Positions 4,971-12,958 of a DNA stretch of 14,207 nt are shown piece after piece. Under the pieces are notes generated by a model. That model did no database searches. It was not told where the DNA came from and saw only the letters and a program-made list of their open reading frames with translations. The position numbers were made by a program, and so were the translations under genes. The first letter of the stretch is position 1, and every line of letters begins with the position of its first letter. This DNA comes from Prolixibacteraceae bacterium (GTDB taxonomy: Bacteria; Bacteroidota; Bacteroidia; Bacteroidales; Prolixibacteraceae): contig JALNYZ010000058.1 of the NCBI GenBank assembly GCA_023229575.1, positions 1-14,207 of the forward strand, given 5' to 3'.

Positions 4971-6410
4971 ATGAAAAAAGTTCAGATTGCAGGGATATTG
5001 AAATCAGGCCAGGTTGGCGCTGAAATAACCATCAAAGGCTGGGTGCGTACCCGTCGTGGAAGCAAGAATGTTAGTTTTATTGCCCTGAATGATGGGTCTA
5101 CCATCAACAACTTGCAGGTGGTAGCCGAAGTTGAAACTTTCGGAGAAGAGTTTTTTAAAAATATCAATACCGGCGCGGCAATTGGGGTCACAGGGACATT
5201 GGTCGCATCGGCCGGATCCGGGCAATCCGTTGAGCTGAAAGCAGAAAAAATTGAGATTATCGGCCTTTCCGATCCCGACAAATATCCGATACAGCCGAAA
5301 AGGCACAGTCTCGAATTTTTACGGGAGATGGCCCATCTTCGTCCGAGGACAGCCACTTTCAGTGCCATCTTTCGGATACGACATGCCATGATTTTTGCCA
5401 TTCACTCCTTTTTTAACGAAAGGGGATTCTTCAATATACATACCCCTATCATCACCAGTTCCGATGCCGAAGGCGCCGGCGAGATGTTCAGGGTCAGCAC
5501 ACTTTCTGCCATAAATCCTCCTTTGAATGAGGAAGGGGCCGTTGATTACAGTCAGGACTTCTTTGGTAAAGCAGCGAACCTCACTGTCTCCGGTCAGTTG
5601 GAAGGGGAGCTTTTTGCCATGGCGCTTTCTAAAATCTATACATTCGGACCTACTTTCCGTGCCGAAAATTCCAATACCTCCCGTCACCTTGCAGAATTCT
5701 GGATGATTGAACCCGAGGTTGCCTTCTTCGACCTAAACGACAATATGGACCTGGCCGAGGAGTTTTTGAAATACCTGATCAACTATGCATTGGAACACTG
5801 TATGGACGATCTGCTCTTCCTCAGCAACCGTCTGGCAGAAGAGGAGAAGGTCAAACCGGCCGACCAGCGTTCGATGGAGCTGATTGAAAAGCTAAGGTTT
5901 GTGGCCGACAATGATTTCATCAGGCTCACCTATACCGATGCCATCGAAATACTTAGAAATTCGAAACCCAACAAAAAGGGGCAATTCCAATATCCCGTTG
6001 GTGGATATGGCACAGATCTTCAGAGTGAGCATGAACGGTATCTGGTTGAAAAAGAGTTTAAGAAGCCGGTAATTCTGACGAACTACCCCAAAGAGATCAA
6101 AGCTTTTTATATGCGACTCGACGACAACGGTCAGACAGTGTCAGCAATGGATGTCCTCTTTCCGCAGATCGGTGAAATCATTGGCGGATCACAACGTGAG
6201 GAAAGGCTCGAAGTGCTTGAACAGAGAATGGACGAAATGAATATTCCCAGAGAAGATATGGAGTGGTACCTCGATACCCGGCGTTTTGGAGGCTGTCCGC
6301 ATGCCGGCTTCGGACTTGGTTTCGAAAGACTGATGTTGTTTGTTACGGGGATGGGAAACATCCGCGATGTCATTCCATTTGCCCGAACTCCTAAAAACTG
6401 CGAGTTTTAA
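4971..6410 (+). CDS. asnS: Asparaginyl-tRNA synthetase
   Basis: This cytosolic class IIb synthetase charges tRNA-Asn with asparagine using ATP. The 479-residue product has an N-terminal OB-fold anticodon-binding domain (about 5-100, with IKGWVRTRRGSKNVSFIALN at 21-40) followed by the catalytic domain. Class II motif 1 is around GFFNIHTPIIT (152-162), motif 2 begins FRAENSNTSRHLAEF (229-243), and motif 3 is GFGLGFERLMLF (446-457). The VSGQLEGELFAMALSKIYTF stretch (206-225) and DTRRFGGCPHAGFG (435-448) are typical of AsnRS. The length is close to the bacterial norm of about 465. The start is ATG 4971, with AAGGAAG at 4953-4959 as ribosome binding site. A TTG at 4962 is too close to that site. 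rpoN follows 9 bases later. Confidence 0.98.
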   Translation: MKKVQIAGILKSGQVGAEITIKGWVRTRRGSKNVSFIALNDGSTINNLQVVAEVETFGEEFFKNINTGAAIGVTGTLVASAGSGQSVELKAEKIEIIGLSDPDKYPIQPKRHSLEFLREMAHLRPRTATFSAIFRIRHAMIFAIHSFFNERGFFNIHTPIITSSDAEGAGEMFRVSTLSAINPPLNEEGAVDYSQDFFGKAANLTVSGQLEGELFAMALSKIYTFGPTFRAENSNTSRHLAEFWMIEPEVAFFDLNDNMDLAEEFLKYLINYALEHCMDDLLFLSNRLAEEEKVKPADQRSMELIEKLRFVADNDFIRLTYTDAIEILRNSKPNKKGQFQYPVGGYGTDLQSEHERYLVEKEFKKPVILTNYPKEIKAFYMRLDDNGQTVSAMDVLFPQIGEIIGGSQREERLEVLEQRMDEMNIPREDMEWYLDTRRFGGCPHAGFGLGFERLMLFVTGMGNIRDVIPFARTPKNCEF

Positions 6411-6419
6411 TTTGGAAAA

Positions 6420-7877
6420 ATGCAAAATCTCTCACTCCAGCAAAGGCTGCTTCAAAAGCTCTCACCACAGCAGATTCAGGTAATCAAGCTGTTGGAGTTG
6501 CCTATGCTTCAGTTGGAGCAACGCATCAAAAAAGAGTTGGAAGAGAATCCGGTACTCGAATTGGAGGAGAATGATTTTAGCGCCCCCGAAGAGGAAAATC
6601 CCAATGACCTGAAGACAAAGGAGGATAACGACAACGAGGAATTCTCTGTGGATGACTACATCAACGACGAAGATGAGCCCTCCTACCGGTACGAAACCAA
6701 CAACTATTCAAAAGATGAAAAGATAGCGGAGATACCTTATTCCGAATCCAACTCATTTCATGAATACCTTCAGGAACAGATCGCCATGGTGATGCTGAAC
6801 GAGGAGGATTCCATTCTTGCAGAGCAGATTATTGGGAACATTGACGAAGACGGATATTTGCGCCGCGAATTGGAAGCCATCGTGGATGATGTTGCCTTTG
6901 CGCGGAACATTTTGACTGACGAAAATAAACTTTCATCCATCCTGCATGTTATTCATGAATTGGATCCTGCCGGGGTCGGGGCCAGGGATTTGAGGGAATG
7001 TCTGATGATACAGCTATCCAGGAAAGGGATGCAGCGTGAGGAGATCAGAATGGCCTATCGGATACTGGCAGATTCTTTCGAAGAGTTTACGAAAAAGCAT
7101 TACGACAAGATCCAGCGTAAGTTAAACATCGAGGAGGACGACCTTAGGGATGCAATTGATGAAATTCTCAGGCTCAATCCAAAGCCGGGCAGCTCTTTCA
7201 GTAACAATCTCAACAAAGGAAACCAGACAATTATCCCTGATTTCATTCTGGAGATTGTGGATGACGAAATGATCCTGGGCCTGAACCAGCGAAATGCCCC
7301 GGAGTTAACAATCAGCAACTACTATGCCAATATGCTGAAAAGTTTTCGTGACAACGGCAGGGGTTTGAGCAACGACCAGAAGGATGCCCTTCTTTTTGTA
7401 AAGCAGAAGATAGATTCGGCCAAATGGTTTATTGATGCCATCAGGCAGCGTCAGGAAACTTTGATGATGGTGATGAACGCAATGCTGCAGTTTCAGCGGG
7501 AGTTTTTTGTGGAAGGCGATGAGACCAAACTAAAACCGATGATCCTGAAGGACATTGCCGATCTGACCGGACTGGATATCTCGACCATTTCGCGGGTTTC
7601 GAACAGCAAATACATCCAAACCCATTTTGGCATCTATTCGCTGAAATATTTCTTCTCCGAGTCAATGCAGAAAGAGGATGGGGAAGAGGTCTCCACCCGG
7701 GAGATCAAATCGATCCTGAAGGAGTGTATCGGCAATGAAAACAAGCAAAAGCCAGTTACCGACGATGAACTTGCTTCTATTTTGAAGGACAAAGGTTATA
7801 ACATTGCACGCCGGACAGTTGCCAAGTACAGAGAACAACTGGATATTCCGGTAGCCCGTATGCGTAAGGAGCTTTAA
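6420..7877 (+). CDS. rpoN: RNA polymerase sigma-54 factor
   Basis: The 485-residue protein has all the sigma-54 regions. Region I is glutamine- and leucine-rich (residues 1-48, LSLQQRLLQKLSPQQIQVIK onward), which contacts activators and holds the polymerase closed. An acidic region II (about 49-105) follows, then the core-binding domain (about 110-300), a DNA-binding HTH region (about 380-410, DIADLTGLDISTISRVSNSK) and the C-terminal RpoN box ARRTVAKYRE at 463-472, which recognises the -24 element. Sigma-54 needs AAA+ enhancer-binding activators, none of which is encoded in this window. It starts 9 bases after asnS and is probably co-transcribed with it. It ends 4 bases from the oppositely oriented response regulator gene. 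Confidence 0.98.
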   Translation: MQNLSLQQRLLQKLSPQQIQVIKLLELPMLQLEQRIKKELEENPVLELEENDFSAPEEENPNDLKTKEDNDNEEFSVDDYINDEDEPSYRYETNNYSKDEKIAEIPYSESNSFHEYLQEQIAMVMLNEEDSILAEQIIGNIDEDGYLRRELEAIVDDVAFARNILTDENKLSSILHVIHELDPAGVGARDLRECLMIQLSRKGMQREEIRMAYRILADSFEEFTKKHYDKIQRKLNIEEDDLRDAIDEILRLNPKPGSSFSNNLNKGNQTIIPDFILEIVDDEMILGLNQRNAPELTISNYYANMLKSFRDNGRGLSNDQKDALLFVKQKIDSAKWFIDAIRQRQETLMMVMNAMLQFQREFFVEGDETKLKPMILKDIADLTGLDISTISRVSNSKYIQTHFGIYSLKYFFSESMQKEDGEEVSTREIKSILKECIGNENKQKPVTDDELASILKDKGYNIARRTVAKYREQLDIPVARMRKEL

Positions 7878-7881
7878 ACGA

Positions 7882-8583
7882 TCAAACGACAAACTTGTAT
7901 CCTATCCCCTTGAGGGTACGGATGTGATCGTTCCCAATCTTTTCCCTGAGTTTTCTGATGTGAACATCAATGGTCCTGTCTCCAACAATGACGTTGTCGC
8001 CCCAAACTGATTTGTATATTTCGTCGCGCAGAAATACTTTGTCAGGTTTGGAAACCAACAACGAGAGCAGTTCAAACTCCTTTCGTGGAAGCATCATCTC
8101 CCTGTCGTCGATCTGAAGGGTAAATTTTTCCTTGTCGATGATCAGGTTCCCGATATGCAGGACTTTATCCTGCTCAACATTTTCGGCAGTCGCTCCACCA
8201 CTTCTTTTCAGCAGCGCCTTCACCCGGCTGATCAAAACTTTGGGGCGAATAGGTTTGGTGATATAGTCATCGGCTCCGGCATCGAACCCCGCAATCTGCG
8301 AATAATCTTCTCCACGGGCAGTCAGGAAAGCGATCACAACATCCCTGAAACCAGGTAGTTTGCGAATCTCTTCACAGGCTGCAATCCCATCCATTTCGGG
8401 CATCATCACATCGAGAATCACGAGGTCAGGCTTCACTTTTGTTACCATCTGGATGGCCTCTTTCCCGTTTCTACCTGTAAACACTTTAAAGCCCTCCCGT
8501 TCGAGGTTGTAGCTTACAAATTCGAGAATGTCTTCTTCATCATCCACCAAAAGAATACGTGGGATGTTTTCTTTTTCTATCAT
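7882..8583 (-). CDS. phoB: PhoB/OmpR-family response regulator
   Basis: The 233-residue protein has a receiver domain (about 8-125) with acidic residues D14 and D15, the phosphorylation site D58 in LVILDVMMPEMDG, T88 and K110. A winged-helix DNA-binding domain (about 140-233) includes FELLSLLVSKP (170-180) and GDRTIDVHIRKLREKIG (201-217), the recognition helix region. After phosphorylation by the upstream kinase it should bind tandem promoter sites. The symbol reflects context next to a PiT transporter and PhoR-like kinase; similar regulators in other systems look alike, so the phosphate assignment is inferred. It is the last gene of the four-gene minus-strand block, 85 bases after the kinase gene, and converges on rpoN with a 4-base gap and no visible terminator between them. 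Confidence 0.9.
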   Translation of the reverse strand: MIEKENIPRILLVDDEEDILEFVSYNLEREGFKVFTGRNGKEAIQMVTKVKPDLVILDVMMPEMDGIAACEEIRKLPGFRDVVIAFLTARGEDYSQIAGFDAGADDYITKPIRPKVLISRVKALLKRSGGATAENVEQDKVLHIGNLIIDKEKFTLQIDDREMMLPRKEFELLSLLVSKPDKVFLRDEIYKSVWGDNVIVGDRTIDVHIRKLREKIGNDHIRTLKGIGYKFVV

Positions 8584-8668
8584 GGCCTATGTTATTATCA
8601 ATTCGATACTGGATCCTGAAGGATAAATTTAGAACAATTTGCCGATTAAGTAGCTGTTCCATAAAATT

Positions 8669-9718
8669 TTATTTTGCCGGTTTCCCTTTTTCCAGAGCAA
8701 AAGTGAAAGTAGTACCGCCTTCTGGAACGCTTTTTACATGAATCTTTTGTTTGTGCGCTTCGATAATGTGTTTGACAATGGAGAGTCCCAATCCTGTTCC
8801 TCCCTGCATTCTGGAGCGACTCTTGTCGACCCTGTAGAAGCGTTCGAAGATGCGTGGCAAGTCTTTCTTTTCTATTCCGATCCCATCGTCATTGACTTCT
8901 ATCAGCAAGAGGTTGTTCATATCGTAGAAACCAACAGTAACGTTTCCGTCCCTTCTGCCATATTTGATGGCATTACCGATCAGGTTACGCATTGCTTCGA
9001 AAATTCGTTTCTTGTCTGCTTTGACCAGAAAGGGTTTGCCGGACGAGAGGTTTAGGTTCATGGCAATGCCTCGTTCGGTTGCTTCCCTCAACTCCAGTTC
9101 GAACACCTCTTCGACCAGTTTGCTGATATCGAAAATTTCAGGGTTCAATTTGAGCTCGCCCGACTCCAGTTTGGTAATTGACTCAAGGTCTTCCACAACA
9201 TTGATCATCCGGTCGATGCTCTTTTCGGTCCGTTCGAGATAGAGCCGGTTGATTTCCGGATCTTCAAGTCCACCATCCAACAGGGTTAAAATGTAACCCT
9301 GTATATTGAAGATGGGGGTTTTTAATTCGTGGGAGACATTTCCAACAAAGTCTTTACGGTATTTTTCGAGGTCGCGAAGGCGTTCAATTTCGGCCATCTT
9401 ATCGTCCGCCCAGATCTTTACGTCGTGTTCAACTTCACTGAGTATGTCTATGTTCCGCTCCTTTTTTTTCTTTTTATCTTTCCCCGGTATTCCACTGATG
9501 GTCTTGTAAATGGGGGTAATCTTGTCGTTAATCAGGTAATTCAGTATGTAGCTGGTTGTCAGAAAAGACAACAGAAAAATGACCGGTATCAGAATCACCA
9601 GCAAATATGGATGTCCGTAATAATAGTTGATAGCGATCAGAAGCGCCGTGAAAAGCGTCGTAACCAGAGAGGAGACAAGAGACAGGTTACTGGGCGTATA
9701 AGATCTCAGAATTCGCAT
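8669..9718 (-). CDS. phoR: PhoR-like sensor histidine kinase
   Basis: The 349-residue inner-membrane kinase has two adjacent transmembrane segments (about 12-30 and 39-60) joined by only about eight residues (NYYYGHPY), so there is practically no periplasmic sensor. A lysine-rich linker with DKKKKKER (81-88) and a helical, coiled-coil-like stretch (93-125) follow, with no PAS domain apparent. The HisKA domain has the phospho-acceptor H130 in VSHELKTP. The ATPase domain has the N-box NLIGNA (245-250), G1 DDGIGI (277-282), F-box FERFYR (291-296) and G2 GGTGLGLS (306-313). It should phosphorylate the downstream response regulator. It lies 9 bases after the PiT gene, so the two are almost surely co-transcribed. 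The phosphate role is from context and similarity. Confidence 0.92.
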   Translation of the reverse strand: MRILRSYTPSNLSLVSSLVTTLFTALLIAINYYYGHPYLLVILIPVIFLLSFLTTSYILNYLINDKITPIYKTISGIPGKDKKKKKERNIDILSEVEHDVKIWADDKMAEIERLRDLEKYRKDFVGNVSHELKTPIFNIQGYILTLLDGGLEDPEINRLYLERTEKSIDRMINVVEDLESITKLESGELKLNPEIFDISKLVEEVFELELREATERGIAMNLNLSSGKPFLVKADKKRIFEAMRNLIGNAIKYGRRDGNVTVGFYDMNNLLLIEVNDDGIGIEKKDLPRIFERFYRVDKSRSRMQGGTGLGLSIVKHIIEAHKQKIHVKSVPEGGTTFTFALEKGKPAK

Positions 9719-9727
9719 GATGGATTA

Positions 9728-10768
9728 TCAAACCCCGATAATTTTAAACAAATAGTAGACAATTGCAGCGATAATCATTGAAACCGGAATTGTTAGGATC
9801 CAGGCATATAACAAATTTATTGTTACTCCCCACTTAACGGCAGTAACCCTTTTGGTCAATCCTGTACCCATGATTGCACCCGTGATGGTGTGTGTTGTAC
9901 TGACAGGAATTCCGAAAGCATCGGTGCCAAAAAGTAGCATTGCACCCGCTGTTTCAGCCGTAACACCTTCGAAAGAAGTCAGTTTTGTAATCTTTGTACC
10001 CATTGTTTTAACAATTTTCCACCCCCCCGATATAGTCCCTAAACTGATGGCAAAATAACATCCAACCACGACCCAGGCTGGAATAGAATGGATTTTTCCA
10101 CCTACCATGGTTATGTGCGCCCAATCTGGGATAGATGCGGGATCTGCACCATGAAAGTAAACAATCAGCGTAGCGGAAATAATACCCATCACTTTTTGTG
10201 CATCGTTGCCTCCATGGCCCAGACTAAATAAGGCTGAAGATAATAGCTGAAATTTTCTGAAATATTTATCCAGCACATGCGGGTTGCCCTTTTTTAACAA
10301 ATTTAGCATCATGATGGATATGAAATAGGAGATTACCATTCCCAGAATCGGGGCCAGGAAGATAAAAGCGGCTATCTTTAAAATCACACTTGATTTTACA
10401 ACGGTCCATCCGGCGTGGGCGATAGCAGCCCCGGCAAAACCACCAACCAGGGTGTGTGAAGAACTGGATGGGATGCCCAGGTACCAGGTCAAAAGATTCC
10501 AGATAATTGCGGCGACAATACCTGCCAATATCACTTGCAAATTTATCGCGCTGGTATCGACTACTTTGGCAATTGAGTCTGCAATCTTTAATTCGAAAAT
10601 GGCATAAGCCAGAAAATTAAAAAACGCTGCCCATAGTACAGCCTGGATCGGAGACAATACTTTGGTGGAGACAATGGTTGCAATTGAATTTGCAGCATCA
10701 TGAAATCCATTGATAAAATCGAAAAGGAATGCCAGTACAATGATGACAACAAGAAGGGTAAAGCTCAT
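9728..10768 (-). CDS. Inorganic phosphate transporter, PiT family (short form)
   Basis: The 346-residue polytopic protein has about ten hydrophobic segments and the two PiT repeats. The N-terminal one is FDFINGFHDAANSIATIVST (16-35) with KVLSP at 36-40. The second half has SLGHGGNDAQKVMGIISA (182-199) and FGIPVSTTHTITGAIMGTG (285-303). SSSSHTLVGGFAG (101-113) is the matching first-half element. PiT proteins import phosphate or metal-phosphate driven by the H+ or Na+ gradient. This is the compact form and lacks the long hydrophilic central loop of E. coli PitA. It follows the DUF47 gene by 56 bases and precedes the kinase by 9 bases, so uptake and sensing appear to be in one operon. Confidence 0.95.
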   Translation of the reverse strand: MSFTLLVVIIVLAFLFDFINGFHDAANSIATIVSTKVLSPIQAVLWAAFFNFLAYAIFELKIADSIAKVVDTSAINLQVILAGIVAAIIWNLLTWYLGIPSSSSHTLVGGFAGAAIAHAGWTVVKSSVILKIAAFIFLAPILGMVISYFISIMMLNLLKKGNPHVLDKYFRKFQLLSSALFSLGHGGNDAQKVMGIISATLIVYFHGADPASIPDWAHITMVGGKIHSIPAWVVVGCYFAISLGTISGGWKIVKTMGTKITKLTSFEGVTAETAGAMLLFGTDAFGIPVSTTHTITGAIMGTGLTKRVTAVKWGVTINLLYAWILTIPVSMIIAAIVYYLFKIIGV

Positions 10769-10824
10769 TCTTTGTGTTTTTAATCGGTTGGTTGAGATAA
10801 ATCGATGATAAACGCCCGCCTGAG

Positions 10825-11472
10825 CTATCCCATCTTAACGACAAGGGATGAGAAAATATTGCCTACATCGTCACACTTGTCGATGGCTTTTTCGAGGGTA
10901 GTCAGGATATCCCTCTTTTTGATCAAGTCGATTGCATTGACCTCTTGTTCAAAGAGTTTGGAAAGGTACTCCTGATAAATATCGTCTACTTCACTTTCGT
11001 ATTCACTGATTTTTTCGCAGCAATGAACATGTTTCTTAAAATCATTGACCGATCGGACACTGCGCAAAACCATTTGAATCTCTTTGTTGGCAGAATGAAT
11101 CCGGTCTGCAATCCAGACGAATTCGTCAGGAACAGAGTTTAGTTTGTAAAAGTGAATCCTTTTGGATGCAGCATGGATGTAGTCGACAATATCGTCCATG
11201 TTGTTGATCAACTCGTGAATGTCTTCCCTTTCAAAGGGGGTAATGAAGGTACCGTTGAGTTCATTGAGCAGATTTCTGGTGATGTCGTCACCTATGTGTT
11301 CAACATCCTTGATCTGTTTCGTATACTCGAGTCGTTGGGTAATATCCCTTTCCCTCACAAGTTTGATTAATAACTCTGAGGCAAGCACGAGATTATCTGC
11401 AGCATCGTTGAACAAGGGGAAAAATTTGGTGTCTTTCGGCACCAGAAAGCTAAAAATTTTGTCGAGTTTCAT
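10825..11472 (-). CDS. DUF47 / PhoU-like protein, PiT accessory
   Basis: The 215-residue all-helical soluble protein belongs to the DUF47 (PhoU_div, Pit accessory) family. Two related helical repeats carry the acidic metal-binding style motifs: EHIGDDITRNLLNELNGTFI (58-77) plus EREDIHELINNMDDIVDYIH (81-100) in the first, and EYESEVDDIYQEYL (147-160) plus EKAIDKCDDVGNIF (184-197) in the second. PhoU relatives bind Fe, Zn or Mg through such E/DxxxD motifs and modulate phosphate transport or the phosphate kinase. It is the first gene of the minus-strand block, directly ahead of the PiT transporter. This pairing is widespread and supports regulation of PiT activity. Confidence 0.92.
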   Translation of the reverse strand: MKLDKIFSFLVPKDTKFFPLFNDAADNLVLASELLIKLVRERDITQRLEYTKQIKDVEHIGDDITRNLLNELNGTFITPFEREDIHELINNMDDIVDYIHAASKRIHFYKLNSVPDEFVWIADRIHSANKEIQMVLRSVRSVNDFKKHVHCCEKISEYESEVDDIYQEYLSKLFEQEVNAIDLIKKRDILTTLEKAIDKCDDVGNIFSSLVVKMG

Positions 11473-11522
11473 TCAAAAGATATTAGAGGTGTTTTTTTTC
11501 TGTTTGATCGTTAGCCTGACAT

Positions 11523-11552
11523 TAAACATACATTCATAAATTATTGAACCAA
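11523..11552 (-). promoter_or_regulatory. Candidate promoter of the DUF47-PiT-PhoR-PhoB operon
   Basis: Read on the minus strand, TTGG (complement of 11549-11552), an 18-base spacer and TATGTTTA (complement of 11523-11530) resemble the Bacteroidota -33 TTTG and -7 TAnnTTTG elements, each with one base off. Transcription would begin near 11516, leaving about 44 bases before the ATG at 11472. I could not identify a convincing direct-repeat Pho box next to it. Confidence 0.28.
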
Positions 11553-11644
11553 TTTTTGTATTGATCTTATTTCTTTGATTCAACAACATGCAAAAATATA
11601 CATTTAAAGGATTATTTTGCCTTTTTGATTTGTAATCCTAAATT

Positions 11645-11699
11645 AAAAAAAGACCCACCTACTGGATATCTAGTCTGGTTGGTGAGTCGATGTTTTTTT
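11645..11699 (-). terminator. Intrinsic terminator after the isomerase gene
   Basis: On the minus strand GACTCACC (complement of 11681-11688) pairs with GGTGGGTC (complement of 11652-11659) around a 21-base loop and is followed by seven T. The single non-Watson-Crick pair is a U-G wobble on this strand but a C-A mismatch on the plus strand, which favours minus-strand use. A run of A at the 5' foot can extend the stem against the T-tract. The loop holds a near-palindrome, CTAGATATCCAG. It ends the transcript of the isomerase gene and separates it from the phosphate operon. Confidence 0.8.
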
Positions 11700-11809
11700 A
11701 AACGCACAGTAAATCAATCTCATAAATAGGAAAACATAGATTTTCCACATCCTTGCCCATCGAATGTTTGGATCTGCAAAGATTGTGGCCAATGGGAATG
11801 GTAAATTTC

Positions 11810-12805
11810 CTATTCCTTGGAAAATGCGGCATCGAAAGCCAGCGAACCGGGCGAAAAATCGATTCTTTTGACGAATGCACACGATTCGGCTGCGCCCATT
11901 TCGCGGTCCATGCCGCTGTCTTCCCATTCGACGGAAAGCGGTCCATTGTATTGGATATCGTTGAGGGCACGGATAATATTTTCAAAGTTGATCTTTCCCC
12001 GTCCAACGCTCCTGAAATTCCAGTACCTGCGGCTATCCCCAAATTCAAGATGCCCGCCAAAGACACCGGATGTACCGGGATGGTCGTTCCAGGAGACATC
12101 CTTCATGTGGACATGGAAGATCCGTTCCGCAAAAACATAGATGAATTTTGTGTAATCAACTCCCTGGTATCCAAAATGGCTGGGATCGAAGTTGAAGCCG
12201 AAGGCAGGATGGTTGTTGACAGCTTTAAGCGCGCGCCGGGCGGTCTCTATATCGAAGGCGATCTCGGTAGGATGAACTTCAAGGGCATATTTTACGCCTA
12301 TTTTTTGGTAAGCATCCAGAATTGGGACCCAGCGTCTGGCAAAATCGTCGTACCCAGCCTGTACCATCTCCTGCGAAACGGCCGGGAAAGAGTAATTGAG
12401 GTGCCAGATGGAGCTTCCGGTAAATCCGTTCACCACCTTTAAACCAAGGCGTTTGGCTACTGCGCCTGTTTCGATAACCAGCGCGGATGCCCTTTGCCGG
12501 ATTCCTTCAGGTTCCCCGTCACCCCAAACTTCATCCGATAGCATGCCTTTGTGCCGGATGTCTGCATTGTCGCATACGGCTTGTCCAACCAAATGGGTTG
12601 AGATGGCGAAGAGTTTCAGGTTGTATTTTTTGAGGAGCGCCAATTTGGCGTCACAATAGGCCTGATCGGCTTTTTCCACTTCGATGTGGTCGCCCCAACA
12701 AGCAAGCTCAAGGCCATCATACTCAAAGGCAGCTGCCTTTTTGCATACCTCCTCTAACGTAAGATCGGCCCACTGGCCGGTGAATAATGTGACCGGACGT
12801 TTCAT
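11810..12805 (-). CDS. Sugar phosphate isomerase/epimerase (xylose isomerase-like TIM barrel)
   Basis: The 331-residue cytosolic protein has the AP-endonuclease-2/xylose isomerase-like TIM-barrel pattern. There is an early strand and helix with LEEVCKKAAAFEYDGLELAC (17-36), AISTHLVGQA (67-76), and four putative metal ligands on successive strands: E176 in ALEVHPTE, D207 in FNFDPSHFGYQG, H233 in FHVHMKD and E293 in LSVEWEDSG. H210 is also conserved in related proteins. The SVGRG segment (266-270) is typical too. Enzymes of this type isomerise, epimerise or dehydrate sugars and inositols, and several cleave or rearrange keto-sugars with a metal ion. The partner Gfo/Idh/MocA gene lies just upstream in transcription order. 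The exact substrate cannot be set from sequence. An intrinsic terminator follows at 11645-11699. Confidence 0.9.
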   Translation of the reverse strand: MKRPVTLFTGQWADLTLEEVCKKAAAFEYDGLELACWGDHIEVEKADQAYCDAKLALLKKYNLKLFAISTHLVGQAVCDNADIRHKGMLSDEVWGDGEPEGIRQRASALVIETGAVAKRLGLKVVNGFTGSSIWHLNYSFPAVSQEMVQAGYDDFARRWVPILDAYQKIGVKYALEVHPTEIAFDIETARRALKAVNNHPAFGFNFDPSHFGYQGVDYTKFIYVFAERIFHVHMKDVSWNDHPGTSGVFGGHLEFGDSRRYWNFRSVGRGKINFENIIRALNDIQYNGPLSVEWEDSGMDREMGAAESCAFVKRIDFSPGSLAFDAAFSKE

Positions 12806-12839
12806 TTGCTATAATTTTAAATTGTTCGTTTTATATGTG

Positions 12840-12955
12840 AGTGCCTAAAGTGCGCTAAAGTGCCTAGAGTGCCTAAAGTTGGGGACTCCGAACGAATCAG
12901 GATTGTGACGAAAGTACTTTAGGCACTTTAAATACTTTAGCGCACTTTAGGCACT
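12840..12955. repeat. Long imperfect hairpin of AGTGCCTAA-type units
   Basis: The arms at 12840-12880 and 12915-12955 match as inverted copies at 36 of 41 positions, with a 34-base loop. Each arm is a tandem of four units in the same order: AGTGCCTAA, AGTGCGCTAA, a third variable unit (AGTGCCTAG in the left arm, AGTATTTAA in the right), and AGTGCCTAA. The variant second unit with GCGC is kept in both arms, so the arms are copies of each other. A T-tract follows the right arm on the plus strand and abuts the stop codon of the oxidoreductase gene. On the minus strand, the direction of both flanking genes, no T-tract follows. Origin and function are unknown. Confidence 0.85.
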
Positions 12956-12958
12956 TTT

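Larger units (their letters stand above)
11473..11809. other. Intergenic region between the isomerase gene and the phosphate operon
   Basis: About 337 bases without a convincing gene. On the minus strand they run from the end of the isomerase gene, through a 110-base tail with no recognised protein, to the intrinsic terminator at 11645-11699, and then through about 170 A/T-rich bases that should hold the promoter of the phosphate operon. Short minus-strand open frames across 11670-11927 show no family pattern and overlap the isomerase gene in another frame. Confidence 0.6.

Noticed and set aside
11753..12442. Long plus-strand open frame of 229 codons
   Set aside because: It lies antisense within the well-supported isomerase gene and shows no family pattern. 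It is a shadow of the real minus-strand reading frame.
12840..12955. CRISPR array
   Set aside because: The units are 9-10 bases, directly adjacent and arranged as an inverted pair, without unique spacers or cas genes.
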